From: Actinocorallia populi
GTDB taxonomy: Bacteria; Actinomycetota; Actinomycetes; Streptosporangiales; Streptosporangiaceae
Direction: 5' to 3'
DNA length: 64,000 nucleotides
Assembly: GCF_002995495.1 (NCBI RefSeq)
Contig: NZ_PVZV01000009.1
Span: forward strand, 42,888-106,887
The position numbers and the translations under genes were made by a program. Position 1 is the first letter of the stretch. Each line of letters starts with the position of its first letter. A model generated the notes under the pieces. The model was given only the letters and a program-made list of their open reading frames with translations, searched no databases and had not been told where the DNA came from. Below are positions 8,369 to 17,228 of the stretch, piece by piece.

Positions 8369-9169
8369 TCAGACGAGGCGGCCGATCCCGGCGTAGACGG
8401 GCGCCTCCTCCACCGGGCGCGGCTCGGTGCCGGGCTCCGGCCGCCAGTGGACGGCGTGGACGATGCCGGGTTCGACCGGTTCGAGGCCGTCGAAGAAGGC
8501 GGCCACCTGGGCGTGGTCGCGCAGGAAGAGGCTGCTGCTCACCCGCTGGGAGTAGGCGTCGGTGAAGGTCTTGGAGTCGTCGCTGCCGATGTCGCCGGTG
8601 CCGTGGGAGAGGGCGATGTGGCCGCCGGGGGAGAGGGCGTCGCGCAGGCGGCCGACGAGCGGGTACGGGTCCTGGTCGTCGGTGAAGAAGTGCAGGACGG
8701 CGCTGAGCAGCACGGCCACCGGGCGGGTGAAGTCCAGGGTCTCGCGGGCCCGCTCCAGGACGGCGTCGACGTCCGCGAGGTCGCCCTCGAAGACGGCGAC
8801 GTTCTGCGACCCGGCCAGCAGCGCCTGCCCGTGCGCCAGGACGACGGGGTCGTTGTCGACGTACACGACGCGGCAGGACGGGTCGACGGCCTGCGCGACC
8901 TGGTGCACGTTCTCCTGGGTGGGAAGCCCCGCGCCGATGTCGAGGAACTGCCGGACGCCGGCCTCCCCGGCCAGGTACCGCACGGCCCGTCCCAGCCAGG
9001 CGCGGTTCTCCCGTGCGGTGGTCGCGGCGTGCGGGTAGAGGTCGCTCAGGAGGCCCAGGACCCGGCGGTCGGACTCGTAGTTGTCCTTGCCGCCGAGCAT
9101 GGCGTCGTAGATCCGGGCGGGAGAGGGAACGGTGGGGTCGACGCCCTTGGGCGCGGTTGCTTCCGTCAC
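8369..9169 (-). CDS. DUF574/Methyltransf_19 SAM-dependent methyltransferase, copy 2
   Basis: A 266-residue DUF574 methyltransferase. The signature is slightly varied (RIYDAMLGGKDNY), followed by SAM motif DIGAGLPT, acidic VYVDNDP and the SAVLHFF motif IV segment. The GTG start at 9169 sits seven bases after a TAAGAT hexamer on this strand with no Shine-Dalgarno sequence, so the mRNA is probably leaderless. The downstream amidohydrolase follows after 13 bp. The divergent neighbour is an NmrA-like oxidoreductase. Function of the family is unknown; SAM binding is inferred from motifs. Confidence 0.87.
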   Translation of the reverse strand: MTEATAPKGVDPTVPSPARIYDAMLGGKDNYESDRRVLGLLSDLYPHAATTARENRAWLGRAVRYLAGEAGVRQFLDIGAGLPTQENVHQVAQAVDPSCRVVYVDNDPVVLAHGQALLAGSQNVAVFEGDLADVDAVLERARETLDFTRPVAVLLSAVLHFFTDDQDPYPLVGRLRDALSPGGHIALSHGTGDIGSDDSKTFTDAYSQRVSSSLFLRDHAQVAAFFDGLEPVEPGIVHAVHWRPEPGTEPRPVEEAPVYAGIGRLV

Positions 9170-9176
9170 AGAGGTG

Positions 9177-9182
9177 ATCTTA
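9177..9182 (-). promoter_or_regulatory. -10 element of methyltransferase copy 2 (leaderless)
   Basis: TAAGAT on the minus strand ends seven bases before the GTG at 9169, so transcription should begin at the start codon. The surrounding ten bases CCTAAGATCA recur exactly in front of methyltransferase copy 3 (12811-12820). Confidence 0.5.
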
Positions 9183-9296
9183 GGTGCGAGGCAGGCAGAT
9201 CACTAGAAAATAGTGATTCTCCATTCGCGGCGCCCCGGGGCCTCCCGCCGGGCCGGTGGTAGGACGGAAGAACGAGAACGACTCTGGGGGACGAGA

Positions 9297-10037
9297 ATGA
9301 AGATCGTGGTCATCGGCGGTACCGGGCTCATCGGCTCGAAGGTGGTGCGGGAGCTGGAGGCGCGGGGGCACGAGGCGGTGGCGGCGTCGCCGAGCTCGGG
9401 GGTGGACGTGCTCACCGGGGAGGGGCTGGCCGAGGTGCTGGAGGGGGCGTCGGCGGTCGTCGACGTGACGAACTCGCCGTCGTTCGAGCCGGACGCGGTG
9501 CTGGAGTTCTTCCGGACCTCGACCCGCAACCTGATCGCCGCGGAGAGGGCGGCCGGGGTGGGGCACCACGTGGCGCTCTCGATCGTGGGGACCAGGCGGC
9601 TGCCCGAGAACGGCTACTTCCGGGCGAAGGCCGTGCAGGAGGACATGATCCAGGAGTCGGGGATCCCCTACTCGATCGTCCACGCGACGCAGTTCTTCGA
9701 GTTCCTCCCCGGGATCGTGCAGGCGGCGGCCGACGGCGACGTCGTCCGGGTGCCGCCGGTGCTGTTCCAGCCCATCGCGGCGCAGGACGTCGCCAGGACG
9801 GTCGCCGAGGTGGCCGTCGAGGAGCCGCTGAACGGCGGGATCGAGGTGGCGGGGCCGGAGCAGTTCCGGTTCGACGAGATCATCCGGGACTTCCTGGCGG
9901 CGAACGGCGACCCGCGCGAGGTCGTCGCCGACCCGCACGCCCGCTACTTCGGCGCCGTGCCCGCCGAGCGCTCGCTCATCCCCGAGGTCGGCGCGCCGCT
10001 GGCGCAGACCCGTTACGAGGACTGGCGCAAGGCGTGA
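9297..10037 (+). CDS. NmrA-like/atypical SDR NAD(P)-binding oxidoreductase
   Basis: A 246-residue Rossmann-fold protein beginning with the dinucleotide-binding motif GGTGLIGS right after the start codon. The catalytic Tyr-x-x-x-Lys of classical short-chain dehydrogenases is replaced by a YFRAK segment, as in atypical SDRs of the NmrA/HSCARG type that bind NAD(P) and may act as redox sensors or quinone/epimerase-like enzymes. ATG 9297 is preferred because GGGGGACGAG precedes it and the fold begins immediately. A strong hairpin (10045-10072) closes the transcript. It is divergent from methyltransferase copy 2 across 127 bp. Confidence 0.83.
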   Translation: MKIVVIGGTGLIGSKVVRELEARGHEAVAASPSSGVDVLTGEGLAEVLEGASAVVDVTNSPSFEPDAVLEFFRTSTRNLIAAERAAGVGHHVALSIVGTRRLPENGYFRAKAVQEDMIQESGIPYSIVHATQFFEFLPGIVQAAADGDVVRVPPVLFQPIAAQDVARTVAEVAVEEPLNGGIEVAGPEQFRFDEIIRDFLAANGDPREVVADPHARYFGAVPAERSLIPEVGAPLAQTRYEDWRKA

Positions 10038-10044
10038 CCCGACC

Positions 10045-10072
10045 GCGGCGGCCCCGCCTCCGGGGCCGCCGC
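10045..10072 (+). terminator. Terminator-like hairpin after the SDR gene
   Basis: Twelve-base perfect arms (GCGGCGGCCCCG and its complement) enclose a 4-base loop eight bases after the stop codon. There is no T-tract, as is common in high-GC actinomycetes. Confidence 0.6.
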
Positions 10073-10123
10073 CGGGGAAAGAGGGCTGATCAGGGAGGCC
10101 GCCGGCTGTCCTAGAGTGAACGG

Positions 10124-10765
10124 ATGTCGACGCCACGCCGGTTGCCGAGGGGACGGAACGCGCTGCCCCCGCAGGAGGTGGCCCGCGTGCAGCGGGAGCG
10201 GCTCTGCCGGGCGATGGCCGAGGCCATGGTCGAGGAGGGCTACGTCGGCACCTCGGTGGAGGACGTCCTGAAGCGCGCCGGGGTGTCGCGGTTGAGCTTC
10301 TACCGGCTGTTCGACTCCAAGCTCGACTGCTTCATGGCCGCCCTGGAGTCCTCGACCCGGCTGCTCCTCGGACGGGTCGCGCAGGCGCTCGAGACGTCCG
10401 GCGGGGGAGGCCCGGTGGAGCGGTACGAGCGGGCCGTGACCGGCTACCTCGAGGCGCTCAAGGAGGAGTGGCCCGCCGCCCGGCTGTGCCTGGTCGAGGT
10501 CTACGCGGCCGGGCCCGAGGCCGTCGTCCGCCGCCGCGAACTCCAGGAGGCCATGACCTCCGTGCACGCCGACATCCTGGGCGCCTCAGGTGAGCGGGGC
10601 CTGCTGGCGTGCCAGATGCTCTCCGCGGCCACCGGCGCCCTCATCGCGAACCCGGTCGCGCAGAACGACCGCGACGGACTGGACGCTGTGCGGCTCCAGC
10701 TGGTCGCCCACGTCCGGGCCCTGTGGGAGTCGGGCGTCTTCGGCGCGGACACCGGCTCCGCCTGA
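10124..10765 (+). CDS. TetR-family transcriptional regulator
   Basis: A 213-residue TetR regulator with an Arg-rich N-terminal tail and the typical DNA-binding domain: GYVGTSVEDVLKRAGVS followed by LSFYRLFDSKLDCF. The effector domain is helical without recognisable ligand motif. A TAGAGT hexamer at 10112-10117 lies six bases before the ATG and no ribosome-binding site is present, so the mRNA is likely leaderless. It converges with the cytochrome P450 gene (14-bp gap); regulation of that gene is possible but no operator was recognised. Confidence 0.87.
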   Translation: MSTPRRLPRGRNALPPQEVARVQRERLCRAMAEAMVEEGYVGTSVEDVLKRAGVSRLSFYRLFDSKLDCFMAALESSTRLLLGRVAQALETSGGGGPVERYERAVTGYLEALKEEWPAARLCLVEVYAAGPEAVVRRRELQEAMTSVHADILGASGERGLLACQMLSAATGALIANPVAQNDRDGLDAVRLQLVAHVRALWESGVFGADTGSA

Positions 10766-10778
10766 CCACCCGGGACCG

Positions 10779-11963
10779 TCAGAAGCGGACGGGAAGGGAC
10801 TCGAGGCCGCGGACGATGGAGCCGTCGCGGTGCCACCGGAGGTCTTCGGGCGGCACGGCCAGGGCAGGAGACGGGAGGCGGGCCAGGAGGGCGCCGAGGG
10901 CGACCTGGCCTTCCAGCCGGGCCAGCGGAGCGCCGAGGCAGAAGTGCAGGCCGTGGCCGAAGGCCACATGGCGGGCGGTGGGGCGGGTGACGTCCAGGGT
11001 GTCGGGGTCGGGGAAGGCGGCGGGGTCGCGGTCGGCCGCGGCGAGGGAGACGTGCACCCAGGAGCCCCTGGGGACGGGAGTTCCGGCGATCTCCAGGTCC
11101 TCCAGGGCGACGCGCTGGCTCGCGCGCTCCAGGGGGCCGTCGTAGCGCAGAAGTTCCTCGACCGCGCCGGGGAGGAGCGAAGGGTCGCCGCGCAGCAGTT
11201 CGAGCTGGGCGGGGGAGCGCAGGAGGGCCAGGGCGCCGTTGCCGATGAGGTTCACGGTGGTGTCGTGACCGGCGATGATCAGCAGGGCGATGGTGTTGAG
11301 CAGCTCGGTCTCGGTGAGGGCGGCGTCGCCGTCGCGGGCGCGCAGGAGCGCGGTGATCAGGTCGTCGCGCGGTTCGGCGCGGCGGTCGGCGAAGACCTCG
11401 CGCAGGTAGCCGTTGAAGGCGCGGGCGGTCTCACGGCGGCGTCCGGCGGCCTCGCGGTCCAGGACGGGTGCGGTGAGGACGGACGTCCACGCGCGGAAGT
11501 CGTCGCGGTCCGCGGCGGGAACGCCCAGGAGCTCGCAGATGACCTGGACGGGCAGCGGGACGGCGAAGTCCGCGATGAGGTCGGCCTCGCCGCGCGGCGC
11601 GATCGCGTCGAGCAGCCCGTCCGCGAGTTCCCGGACGCGGGGCCGCAACGCCTCCACACGCCGTGCGGTGAACGCCTTGGCGACGAGACCGCGCAGGCGG
11701 GTGTGGTCGGGCGGGTCCACGCCCAGCATGGTGCCGCCGAAGAACAGCTCTCCCGAGACGGGCAGGGAGCTGTGCGCGGTGTCCTTGGACAGCCGGGGGT
11801 CGTTCAGCGCGGCCCGGCCGTGCTCGTGGTCGACGACGAGGAAGGCCTCGGCACCGGGCGGGAAGTCGATCCGGTGCACGGGCCCCTGTTCGCGCAGCTT
11901 CGCGTAGGCGGCGTACGGGTCGCTGCTGAACTCGCGGCTGAGCAGGAACTCCCACGACAGCAT
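10779..11963 (-). CDS. Cytochrome P450
   Basis: A 394-residue soluble bacterial P450 (monooxygenase needing ferredoxin and ferredoxin reductase, neither encoded nearby). All hallmarks are seen: the I-helix oxygen-activation motif AGHDTT, the K-helix ExxR as ELLR, and the heme-binding loop FGHGLHFCLG with the proximal cysteine. The ATG shares one base with the stop codon of methyltransferase copy 3 (TGATG), and GGAAGGA lies upstream within that gene, so the two are translationally coupled. Substrate unknown; sequence style is that of CYP105/107-like actinomycete enzymes, an impression only. Confidence 0.93.
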   Translation of the reverse strand: MLSWEFLLSREFSSDPYAAYAKLREQGPVHRIDFPPGAEAFLVVDHEHGRAALNDPRLSKDTAHSSLPVSGELFFGGTMLGVDPPDHTRLRGLVAKAFTARRVEALRPRVRELADGLLDAIAPRGEADLIADFAVPLPVQVICELLGVPAADRDDFRAWTSVLTAPVLDREAAGRRRETARAFNGYLREVFADRRAEPRDDLITALLRARDGDAALTETELLNTIALLIIAGHDTTVNLIGNGALALLRSPAQLELLRGDPSLLPGAVEELLRYDGPLERASQRVALEDLEIAGTPVPRGSWVHVSLAAADRDPAAFPDPDTLDVTRPTARHVAFGHGLHFCLGAPLARLEGQVALGALLARLPSPALAVPPEDLRWHRDGSIVRGLESLPVRF

Positions 11964-12775
11964 CAGGGAATCCTTCCCACGGCGGCGAGGAAGCCCGCCT
12001 TGGCCAGGTCGGGAGTGAACGGCTCGGTGTCCGGAGTCCACGCCTCCACCGGGACCAGGCCGGGCCCGAGCAGTTCGGTGCCGTCGAGGAACGCCATGAT
12101 CTGCTCGGGGGTGCGGGGCACGATGTCCCCGGCGGCCGTCCCTCCGTAGGCGGAGCGGACCTGCGACTCGGCCTCCGGGGAGATCCGTCCCGCGTGGCCG
12201 TGCGAGAGGGCCACGAAGCTGCCGGACGCGAGCCGCTTCCGCAGCTGCTCGACGATCCGCGCGGGCCCGTCCTCGTCGTGGACGAAATGCAGGATGGCCA
12301 GCATCAGGAGGCCGACGGGCCGGTCGAAGTCGATCTGCGCGGCGACCTCGCGGTGGTCGAGGACGGCCTGCGGCTCGCGCAGGTCGCCCTGGACGACCGT
12401 GGTGAACGGGTCGCCGGCCAGCAGGGCCCTGCCGTGGACGAGCACGATCGGGTCGTTGTCGACGTAGACGACCCTGGCGTCGGGGACGACGCGCTGCGCC
12501 ACCTGGTGCACGTTCTCCTGGGTGGGGAGCCCGGAGCCGATGTCGATGAACTGACGGACGCCCCGCCGCGCCATCAGCGTCACCGCGTGGGAGAGGAACC
12601 TCCGGTTGGCCCGGACGAACTCCGCCACGTACGGCACGGCCTCCACCGCCCGGTCCCCGGCCCTGCGGTCGGCGGCGAAGTTGTCCTTGCCGCCCAGGTA
12701 GTAGTCGTACATCCTGGCCACGCTGGGGATCTCCGGGTTGATCACCCAGGAAGGCGGCCGTTCCTCGGTGCTCAT
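11963..12775 (-). CDS. DUF574/Methyltransf_19 SAM-dependent methyltransferase, copy 3 (coupled to P450)
   Basis: A 270-residue DUF574 enzyme with the canonical RMYDYYLGGKDNF signature, SAM motif DIGSGLPT, VYVDNDP and LAILHFV. ATG 12775 is preceded by GGGGGGAG, and a TAAGAT hexamer stands about 37 bases upstream of the start. Its stop overlaps the start of the P450 gene, the only case in this window where a DUF574 gene is physically coupled to a catabolic or biosynthetic enzyme. The pair may act on the same small molecule, which is an inference from coupling alone. Confidence 0.88.
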   Translation of the reverse strand: MSTEERPPSWVINPEIPSVARMYDYYLGGKDNFAADRRAGDRAVEAVPYVAEFVRANRRFLSHAVTLMARRGVRQFIDIGSGLPTQENVHQVAQRVVPDARVVYVDNDPIVLVHGRALLAGDPFTTVVQGDLREPQAVLDHREVAAQIDFDRPVGLLMLAILHFVHDEDGPARIVEQLRKRLASGSFVALSHGHAGRISPEAESQVRSAYGGTAAGDIVPRTPEQIMAFLDGTELLGPGLVPVEAWTPDTEPFTPDLAKAGFLAAVGRIP

Positions 12776-12812
12776 GTGCGTGGTCTCCCCCCACTCGGGT
12801 CCCGGCAACTTG

Positions 12813-12818
12813 ATCTTA
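12813..12818 (-). promoter_or_regulatory. -10 element for the methyltransferase-P450 operon
   Basis: TAAGAT within CCTAAGATCA (12811-12820), identical over ten bases to the element before methyltransferase copy 2. The rest of the 300-bp divergent gap 12776-13075 shows no gene; only a ribosome-binding site (GAGGAG) for the rightward gene is evident. Confidence 0.4.
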
Positions 12819-13075
12819 GGGACGTTCGGGTGTGCTCCGGCGGCCGCCGGCGGACCGGATGGCCGGATCCGGCCAGGCGCCGGGGAGAATTCCGCGGGAA
12901 GCCATTCGGTCTCGCTTTTCGGCTCCCTTTCACCGCACTGCCGGGGTGGCCGTAACTCGCCGGTCACCCGTCTTTCGGCAACTGTCAGAAAGGGGAGTGG
13001 ATCAGTGGGGCGCCGGGGGTTAGGGTGAGAATTCATCAGGCGGTGGTTCCGGGGGCGGAGCCGAGGAGCTGAGGT

Positions 13076-15472
13076 GTGATCCGGGCGGAGGTGGGCTGGG
13101 CGCTGCGCGCCTGCCATGAGGAGTACACGGTCCTCGCCTCCGGCGGGCGCGTGCCCGGTCTGGCCGGGGTCTTCGCGCGTTTTCCCGCGGCGGCCCCCTC
13201 GGCCGGCCCGCGGGTGACGTTCGGCGGGGTCGTCGAGGACCGGTTCGAGGTGATGATCCAGGAGTGGTCGCGCGATATCGACGCCATAGGCCGCCCCCTT
13301 CCGCTCAGCAGATATTTCTCCGTTCCCTACGCGATTCTCTCCGAAGGGCGGATCGGTTATGGCGATCTGTATGCGGCGCTGAAGGGGAGAGAGCCTCCGC
13401 CGGACGGCAAGGAGTTGCACGTCGAACTGCCCGCGACATCGGCGCAGGAGCGGACCGCTCTGGTGGAGCGGTTCGGGCACGACCGGGCGGCCGCCGCCGC
13501 GGCGCTGCTCCTGGCCGGTCCGGTGACCGTCACCCGGGCAGGGGAGCTCTCCCTGGAGGAGCGGCTGGCGTTCTGCGACGCGGTGGGCGCGCTGCTGCCC
13601 TACGGGCTGCGGGCGGGACTCGTCGTGAGCACTGGAGAGGGCGGGGACGGCTTGTCCTTCGCCTCCCGGTGCGCCCCGGGTTCGGCGGAGCTGGACTGGC
13701 AGGAGCCCTCCCCGCCCGCCGGGAACGTGTACCTGGCACGGTTGGCCGGGCTGCCGCCGGCGAAGGTCGTGGGCCACCTCGCGGAGCAGGTGGAGCCGCT
13801 CGCCGGGCCGGGCACCGCAGCGGCACTCCAGATGCTGGACGAGCTGGACCTGCCCGGCGTGGTGTTGCGGGCGGCCAGGGAGGGGCGCCTCTCCTACGAC
13901 GGGCTGCACCGGCTGTTCGCGTCCGGGCGCTTCCGGGAACTGCCCTCCGCCGAGGACCGCCGGTACCTGTTCAACGAGCTGGTGGCCCGGGGGAACGTCG
14001 AGGACCTCATGGTGGTCGAGCCGCTCTGGGCAGAGGCGGGAGGCGACTTCGAGGTGCTGGTCAAAGCAGCGCGGGCCAAGCTCTGGCAACTGGAGCCGGA
14101 GCTCGAGACGGTGCGCTACCTGTGGTCGGCCGAGCGGTTGGGTTTCGCGGACGCCTTCCTCGCCCGGCTCGTCAGATGTCCGGACCCGCAGAAGAGCCTG
14201 GAAGGAGCGCCCGGGGGAGAGAGCGCGGTGGCGCGGCTGGTGCGTACTCGCAGCAAAGGGGAGTACACGCTGACCTTCAGCGCTCTCGCGGACAACGGTC
14301 CGGTGCTGTACGAGCTGTTCCACCAGCTCGCGTGCGACCCGGAGAAGGATCTGGACGAGTGGTACGAGAGGTTGAAGCGCTTCGTACCGGCGGATCTCCT
14401 CGTGCCGTTCTCCCGCGTACTGCGTGGTGACGGGGCGTCCGTGGACACCAACGCGCTTTCCAGGATCGTGGTCCGCGGGCCCGGCTGCCTGAAGATGCTG
14501 CTGCGTACGGCGGCCGCTGCCGGGAGGCTGGAGAGCGTCCTACCCGCGTTCGCTGCGCTGCTGGCTCGCGGGACCGTGCCAGATCGTGGTTTCTGGTCCA
14601 TCGAGCTGGCCGAACTGGAACCGGTCCATGCGGGTGACCAAGGCGTCGCGGACGGCCTTCTTCTGCTGCTGGACCGCCCGCCTCGGCACCTGCAGAGCGC
14701 TGCGGTGGGCGACTGGACGAGGTATCAGGAGTCTTTCGAACGGCTCTGCGCGCTTCCCGGCGTCGCGGCACCTGTCATCACGCGGCTGACCGCTCACTTG
14801 AACACCTGGTCCTGGCAGACGGATCCGCGTTGCGTGGCCGCGGTGCTCGGACTCGTCTCCGCCCGTGAGGACGTTCTGGAGCTGGCACGAGTGGTGCTCG
14901 CGGGCCGTGCCGTGGAGCCGGCGCTGATCGAGGACGAGCAGTACGCGGCCTGGCGCCACCGCGCGCTCACCCGCCTGCCGCAGCTGGCGGCCGAGGAAGT
15001 GCCGCTCACGCTGACATGCCTGCGGCCGGAAGCCGAACCCGAGCTCGTGGCGAGGCTCTGCGCCGAGGCGATCGACCGTCACGTCCCGCTGGAAGTAGTG
15101 GTGGAGCACCTCACCCGGTCCCGCTGGCACCTCACCGGCGACCGCGCCGTCCGGCTGCTGAACGGCATCCGCCACGCCTTCACGCTGCTCGGCTGGAGCA
15201 GGCGGGAGGCCGAGGAGTTCGCCCTGGCCCTCGGCCGCGCGGTCGTGCGGACGCTGCACCCCGCCCTGGTGGCGGAGATCCGCGAGCACACCGCCCGCGA
15301 GACCCTCCTGGAGATCGAGTACCAGTACCAGCTCCTGCAGAACGTCATGATGGACCCGCTGGACGACGAGGTCCTCTACCTGTCCGACCGCACCCGCGGG
15401 GAACTGGAGGAACTCGCCGCCTGGGTGCTGTCCCTCGCCCGCTCCGGCAGGTCCCGCTCCTGGTTCGGCTGA
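13076..15472 (+). CDS. Large protein of unknown function (798 aa)
   Basis: A 798-residue, apparently cytoplasmic protein rich in Leu, Ala, Glu and Arg, with no signal peptide, membrane segment, P-loop or obvious catalytic motif. The N-terminal ~120 residues are distinct (a RYFSVPYAILSEGR segment and several aromatic strands), while the remainder looks like stacked helices of 30-45 residues. GTG 13076 follows GAGGAG at a suitable distance. The general style recalls the large helical proteins of actinobacterial NTPase/GTPase-associated conflict systems (for example GAP1-type proteins), but I could not match a specific domain. It is monocistronic, divergent from methyltransferase copy 3 and convergent with mltG (7-bp gap). 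Confidence 0.75.
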   Translation: MIRAEVGWALRACHEEYTVLASGGRVPGLAGVFARFPAAAPSAGPRVTFGGVVEDRFEVMIQEWSRDIDAIGRPLPLSRYFSVPYAILSEGRIGYGDLYAALKGREPPPDGKELHVELPATSAQERTALVERFGHDRAAAAAALLLAGPVTVTRAGELSLEERLAFCDAVGALLPYGLRAGLVVSTGEGGDGLSFASRCAPGSAELDWQEPSPPAGNVYLARLAGLPPAKVVGHLAEQVEPLAGPGTAAALQMLDELDLPGVVLRAAREGRLSYDGLHRLFASGRFRELPSAEDRRYLFNELVARGNVEDLMVVEPLWAEAGGDFEVLVKAARAKLWQLEPELETVRYLWSAERLGFADAFLARLVRCPDPQKSLEGAPGGESAVARLVRTRSKGEYTLTFSALADNGPVLYELFHQLACDPEKDLDEWYERLKRFVPADLLVPFSRVLRGDGASVDTNALSRIVVRGPGCLKMLLRTAAAAGRLESVLPAFAALLARGTVPDRGFWSIELAELEPVHAGDQGVADGLLLLLDRPPRHLQSAAVGDWTRYQESFERLCALPGVAAPVITRLTAHLNTWSWQTDPRCVAAVLGLVSAREDVLELARVVLAGRAVEPALIEDEQYAAWRHRALTRLPQLAAEEVPLTLTCLRPEAEPELVARLCAEAIDRHVPLEVVVEHLTRSRWHLTGDRAVRLLNGIRHAFTLLGWSRREAEEFALALGRAVVRTLHPALVAEIREHTARETLLEIEYQYQLLQNVMMDPLDDEVLYLSDRTRGELEELAAWVLSLARSGRSRSWFG

Positions 15473-15479
15473 GCGCCGG

Positions 15480-16901
15480 TCAGTCCTTCGGTTGGGGGTT
15501 GTCCTCCAGCCACTGGTTGAACTCCGCCTTGAACTTGTCGAACTCTTCGGGGTCGTCGGTGAACTTGGTGATGCGCTTGGTCGGGTTCGTCGCCACGAAG
15601 AAGATCCACGGGCCCGGGGCGGGATTCAGGACCGCCTTGAGGGCGGTGACGCCCGGACTGCCGATCGGACCCGGCGGCAGACCCTTGTTCTGGTAGAGGT
15701 TGTAGGGCGAGTCGATCTCCAGATGCCTGTTCCGCACGTCGAGGGTGCGCTTCTGCCACGCGTAGAGGATCGCGGTGTCGAACTGGATCGGCATGTCGAT
15801 CTCGAGCCGGTTGTACAGGACCCGCGAGATCTTGCGGTAGTCCCCGGGGCGCCCGGCCTCCGCCTGGATGAGGCTGGCCATGGTGACGACCTCGGAGGGG
15901 GTGAGCCCGAGCTTCGCGCCCTTGTCGAAATCGATGTCCTCGGTCTCCTCCTTGAACCGGGTGACCATCATCTTGAGCAGCTGCTGGGCGGTCGCGTCCG
16001 GCGGCAGGTCGTAGCGGCCGGGGAACAGGTAGCCCTCGACGTTGCCCTTGGCGGCGGCAGGGAGCCCGAGGGTGCGGGCATCGACCCGCTCGAACTTCCC
16101 GACGGGGATGCCGGTGGCCTTCGACAACTGCGCGTACACCTCGGCCGCCCATTTACCGGGAGGGACGTCCACGATCCCGGTACGGGACTTCGGGTCGAGC
16201 AGCAAGGCGACCGCGGCGGCCGCCGACATCTGCTTCCGCATGTCGTAGAAGCCGGGCTGGAGGCCCTTCAGCTGGTCTCCGGCGGCCTGCACGAAGGCCT
16301 TGACGGACTTGACGACGTCGGCTTCCACCAGCGTCTCGCCCACGTGGGAGGTGTACTCGCCGACCGCCACCTCGATGGTGACGCTCCCCGTGCCCTGGCC
16401 CGAGTAGTCCGGGGCGCCGAAACGGTCCCTCACCTCGAGGTAGCCGAAGTAGCCGCCTCCGCCGAGCGACGCCACGAGGATGAGCACCGCGAGCGCGGTC
16501 ACCAGCCCGCTGCTCCGCCGTTTTCTTCCGGATCGCCGGGAGGCGGGCTTGGCCTGGACCGGCAGGTCGACGGTGGTCGCCTGGCTGCTGCGCCGGTCGG
16601 CACCGGGTCGTGCGGTGTCGGGCCGGTCGGCGTCGGGTCGTGTGGGGCCGGGCCGCACGGGGCCGGGCCGTGCGGGCAGGGGCCGTGCCGGGGCGGGCCG
16701 TGCGGCGGGCCGGGCGGCCGCGGATCGGGCGGCGGGCCGGGCGGGGGCGACACGTGCCGCTCCCGTCCGGGCGGGAGCGGCGGGCGGATGGGGGCTGCGG
16801 CCGGTCGCGGGCGGCGCGCCGTGGCCCCGCCGGCCGGGCCGCCTCGCTTCCTCCCCCCAGAAGCCGCCTTCCTCGTCACTCCAGAAATCCGCGTTGACCA
16901 T
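15480..16901 (-). CDS. mltG: Endolytic murein transglycosylase MltG (YceG-like)
   Basis: A 473-residue membrane-anchored lytic transglycosylase that cleaves nascent glycan strands and so ends their polymerisation. A long cytoplasmic N-terminal tail (~residues 1-125) is extremely rich in Pro, Ala and Arg. A membrane helix follows at ~130-150 (VTALAVLILVASLGGGGYF), then a LysM-like YceG subdomain and the catalytic core with the conserved glutamate in ASLIQAEAG, plus the SRVLYNRL, QFDTAILYA and SPYNLYQNKGLPPGPI motifs typical of the family. In many actinomycetes mltG lies with aroE and ruvX; here it stands apart, so it may be a second copy. Start ATG 16901. Confidence 0.93.
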   Translation of the reverse strand: MVNADFWSDEEGGFWGEEARRPGRRGHGAPPATGRSPHPPAAPARTGAARVAPARPAARSAAARPAARPAPARPLPARPGPVRPGPTRPDADRPDTARPGADRRSSQATTVDLPVQAKPASRRSGRKRRSSGLVTALAVLILVASLGGGGYFGYLEVRDRFGAPDYSGQGTGSVTIEVAVGEYTSHVGETLVEADVVKSVKAFVQAAGDQLKGLQPGFYDMRKQMSAAAAVALLLDPKSRTGIVDVPPGKWAAEVYAQLSKATGIPVGKFERVDARTLGLPAAAKGNVEGYLFPGRYDLPPDATAQQLLKMMVTRFKEETEDIDFDKGAKLGLTPSEVVTMASLIQAEAGRPGDYRKISRVLYNRLEIDMPIQFDTAILYAWQKRTLDVRNRHLEIDSPYNLYQNKGLPPGPIGSPGVTALKAVLNPAPGPWIFFVATNPTKRITKFTDDPEEFDKFKAEFNQWLEDNPQPKD

Positions 16902-17138
16902 TGCTTCCCTCGATCGGCCCTCCGGGCGGTCCCCGGTACGGCGCTCTCTCCGGTCCGCCGGCCACCGGCCCGGGACCTGGTCCCGACCGGCGACATGACC
17001 GCAGCGGCGGCTTTCTTAGCAAAAACCCCTATTGGGCCGGGAAGTATACGGCTTGTCGCGCGATCCGTCCTCTCCTCCTGCGTGACATATCAGTCGCAAA
17101 TTGTTATCTGCGCCCGTCCGGCGAAAGGGGCGGCGGTG

Positions 17139-17167
17139 TTGACGTTCTCCGCGGCGCTGTCTAGTGT
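17139..17167 (+). promoter_or_regulatory. Promoter of the glutathione peroxidase gene
   Basis: TTGACG (17139-17144), a 17-base spacer and TAGTGT (17162-17167) match the housekeeping actinomycete consensus. Transcription would start near 17174, just upstream of a palindrome. The remainder of the 327-bp gap 16902-17228 shows no gene. Confidence 0.6.
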
Positions 17168-17185
17168 CTTCTTCGTCCGTATCGT

Positions 17186-17199
17186 ACAGACCGGTCTGT
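17186..17199. promoter_or_regulatory. Perfect 14-bp palindrome in the gpx leader (operator candidate)
   Basis: ACAGACCGGTCTGT is self-complementary over all 14 bases. It lies about 12 bases downstream of the predicted transcription start and 30 bases before the ATG, a roadblock position. Its form resembles TetR-family operators; the cognate regulator is not identified. Confidence 0.55.
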
Positions 17200-17228
17200 C
17201 TGGCCGGTGAACGAACAGGAGCCCCTCC

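Noticed and set aside
10779..12775. Secondary-metabolite gene cluster around the P450
   Set aside because: No polyketide synthase, NRPS, terpene cyclase or other core enzyme is near; only a methyltransferase is coupled.
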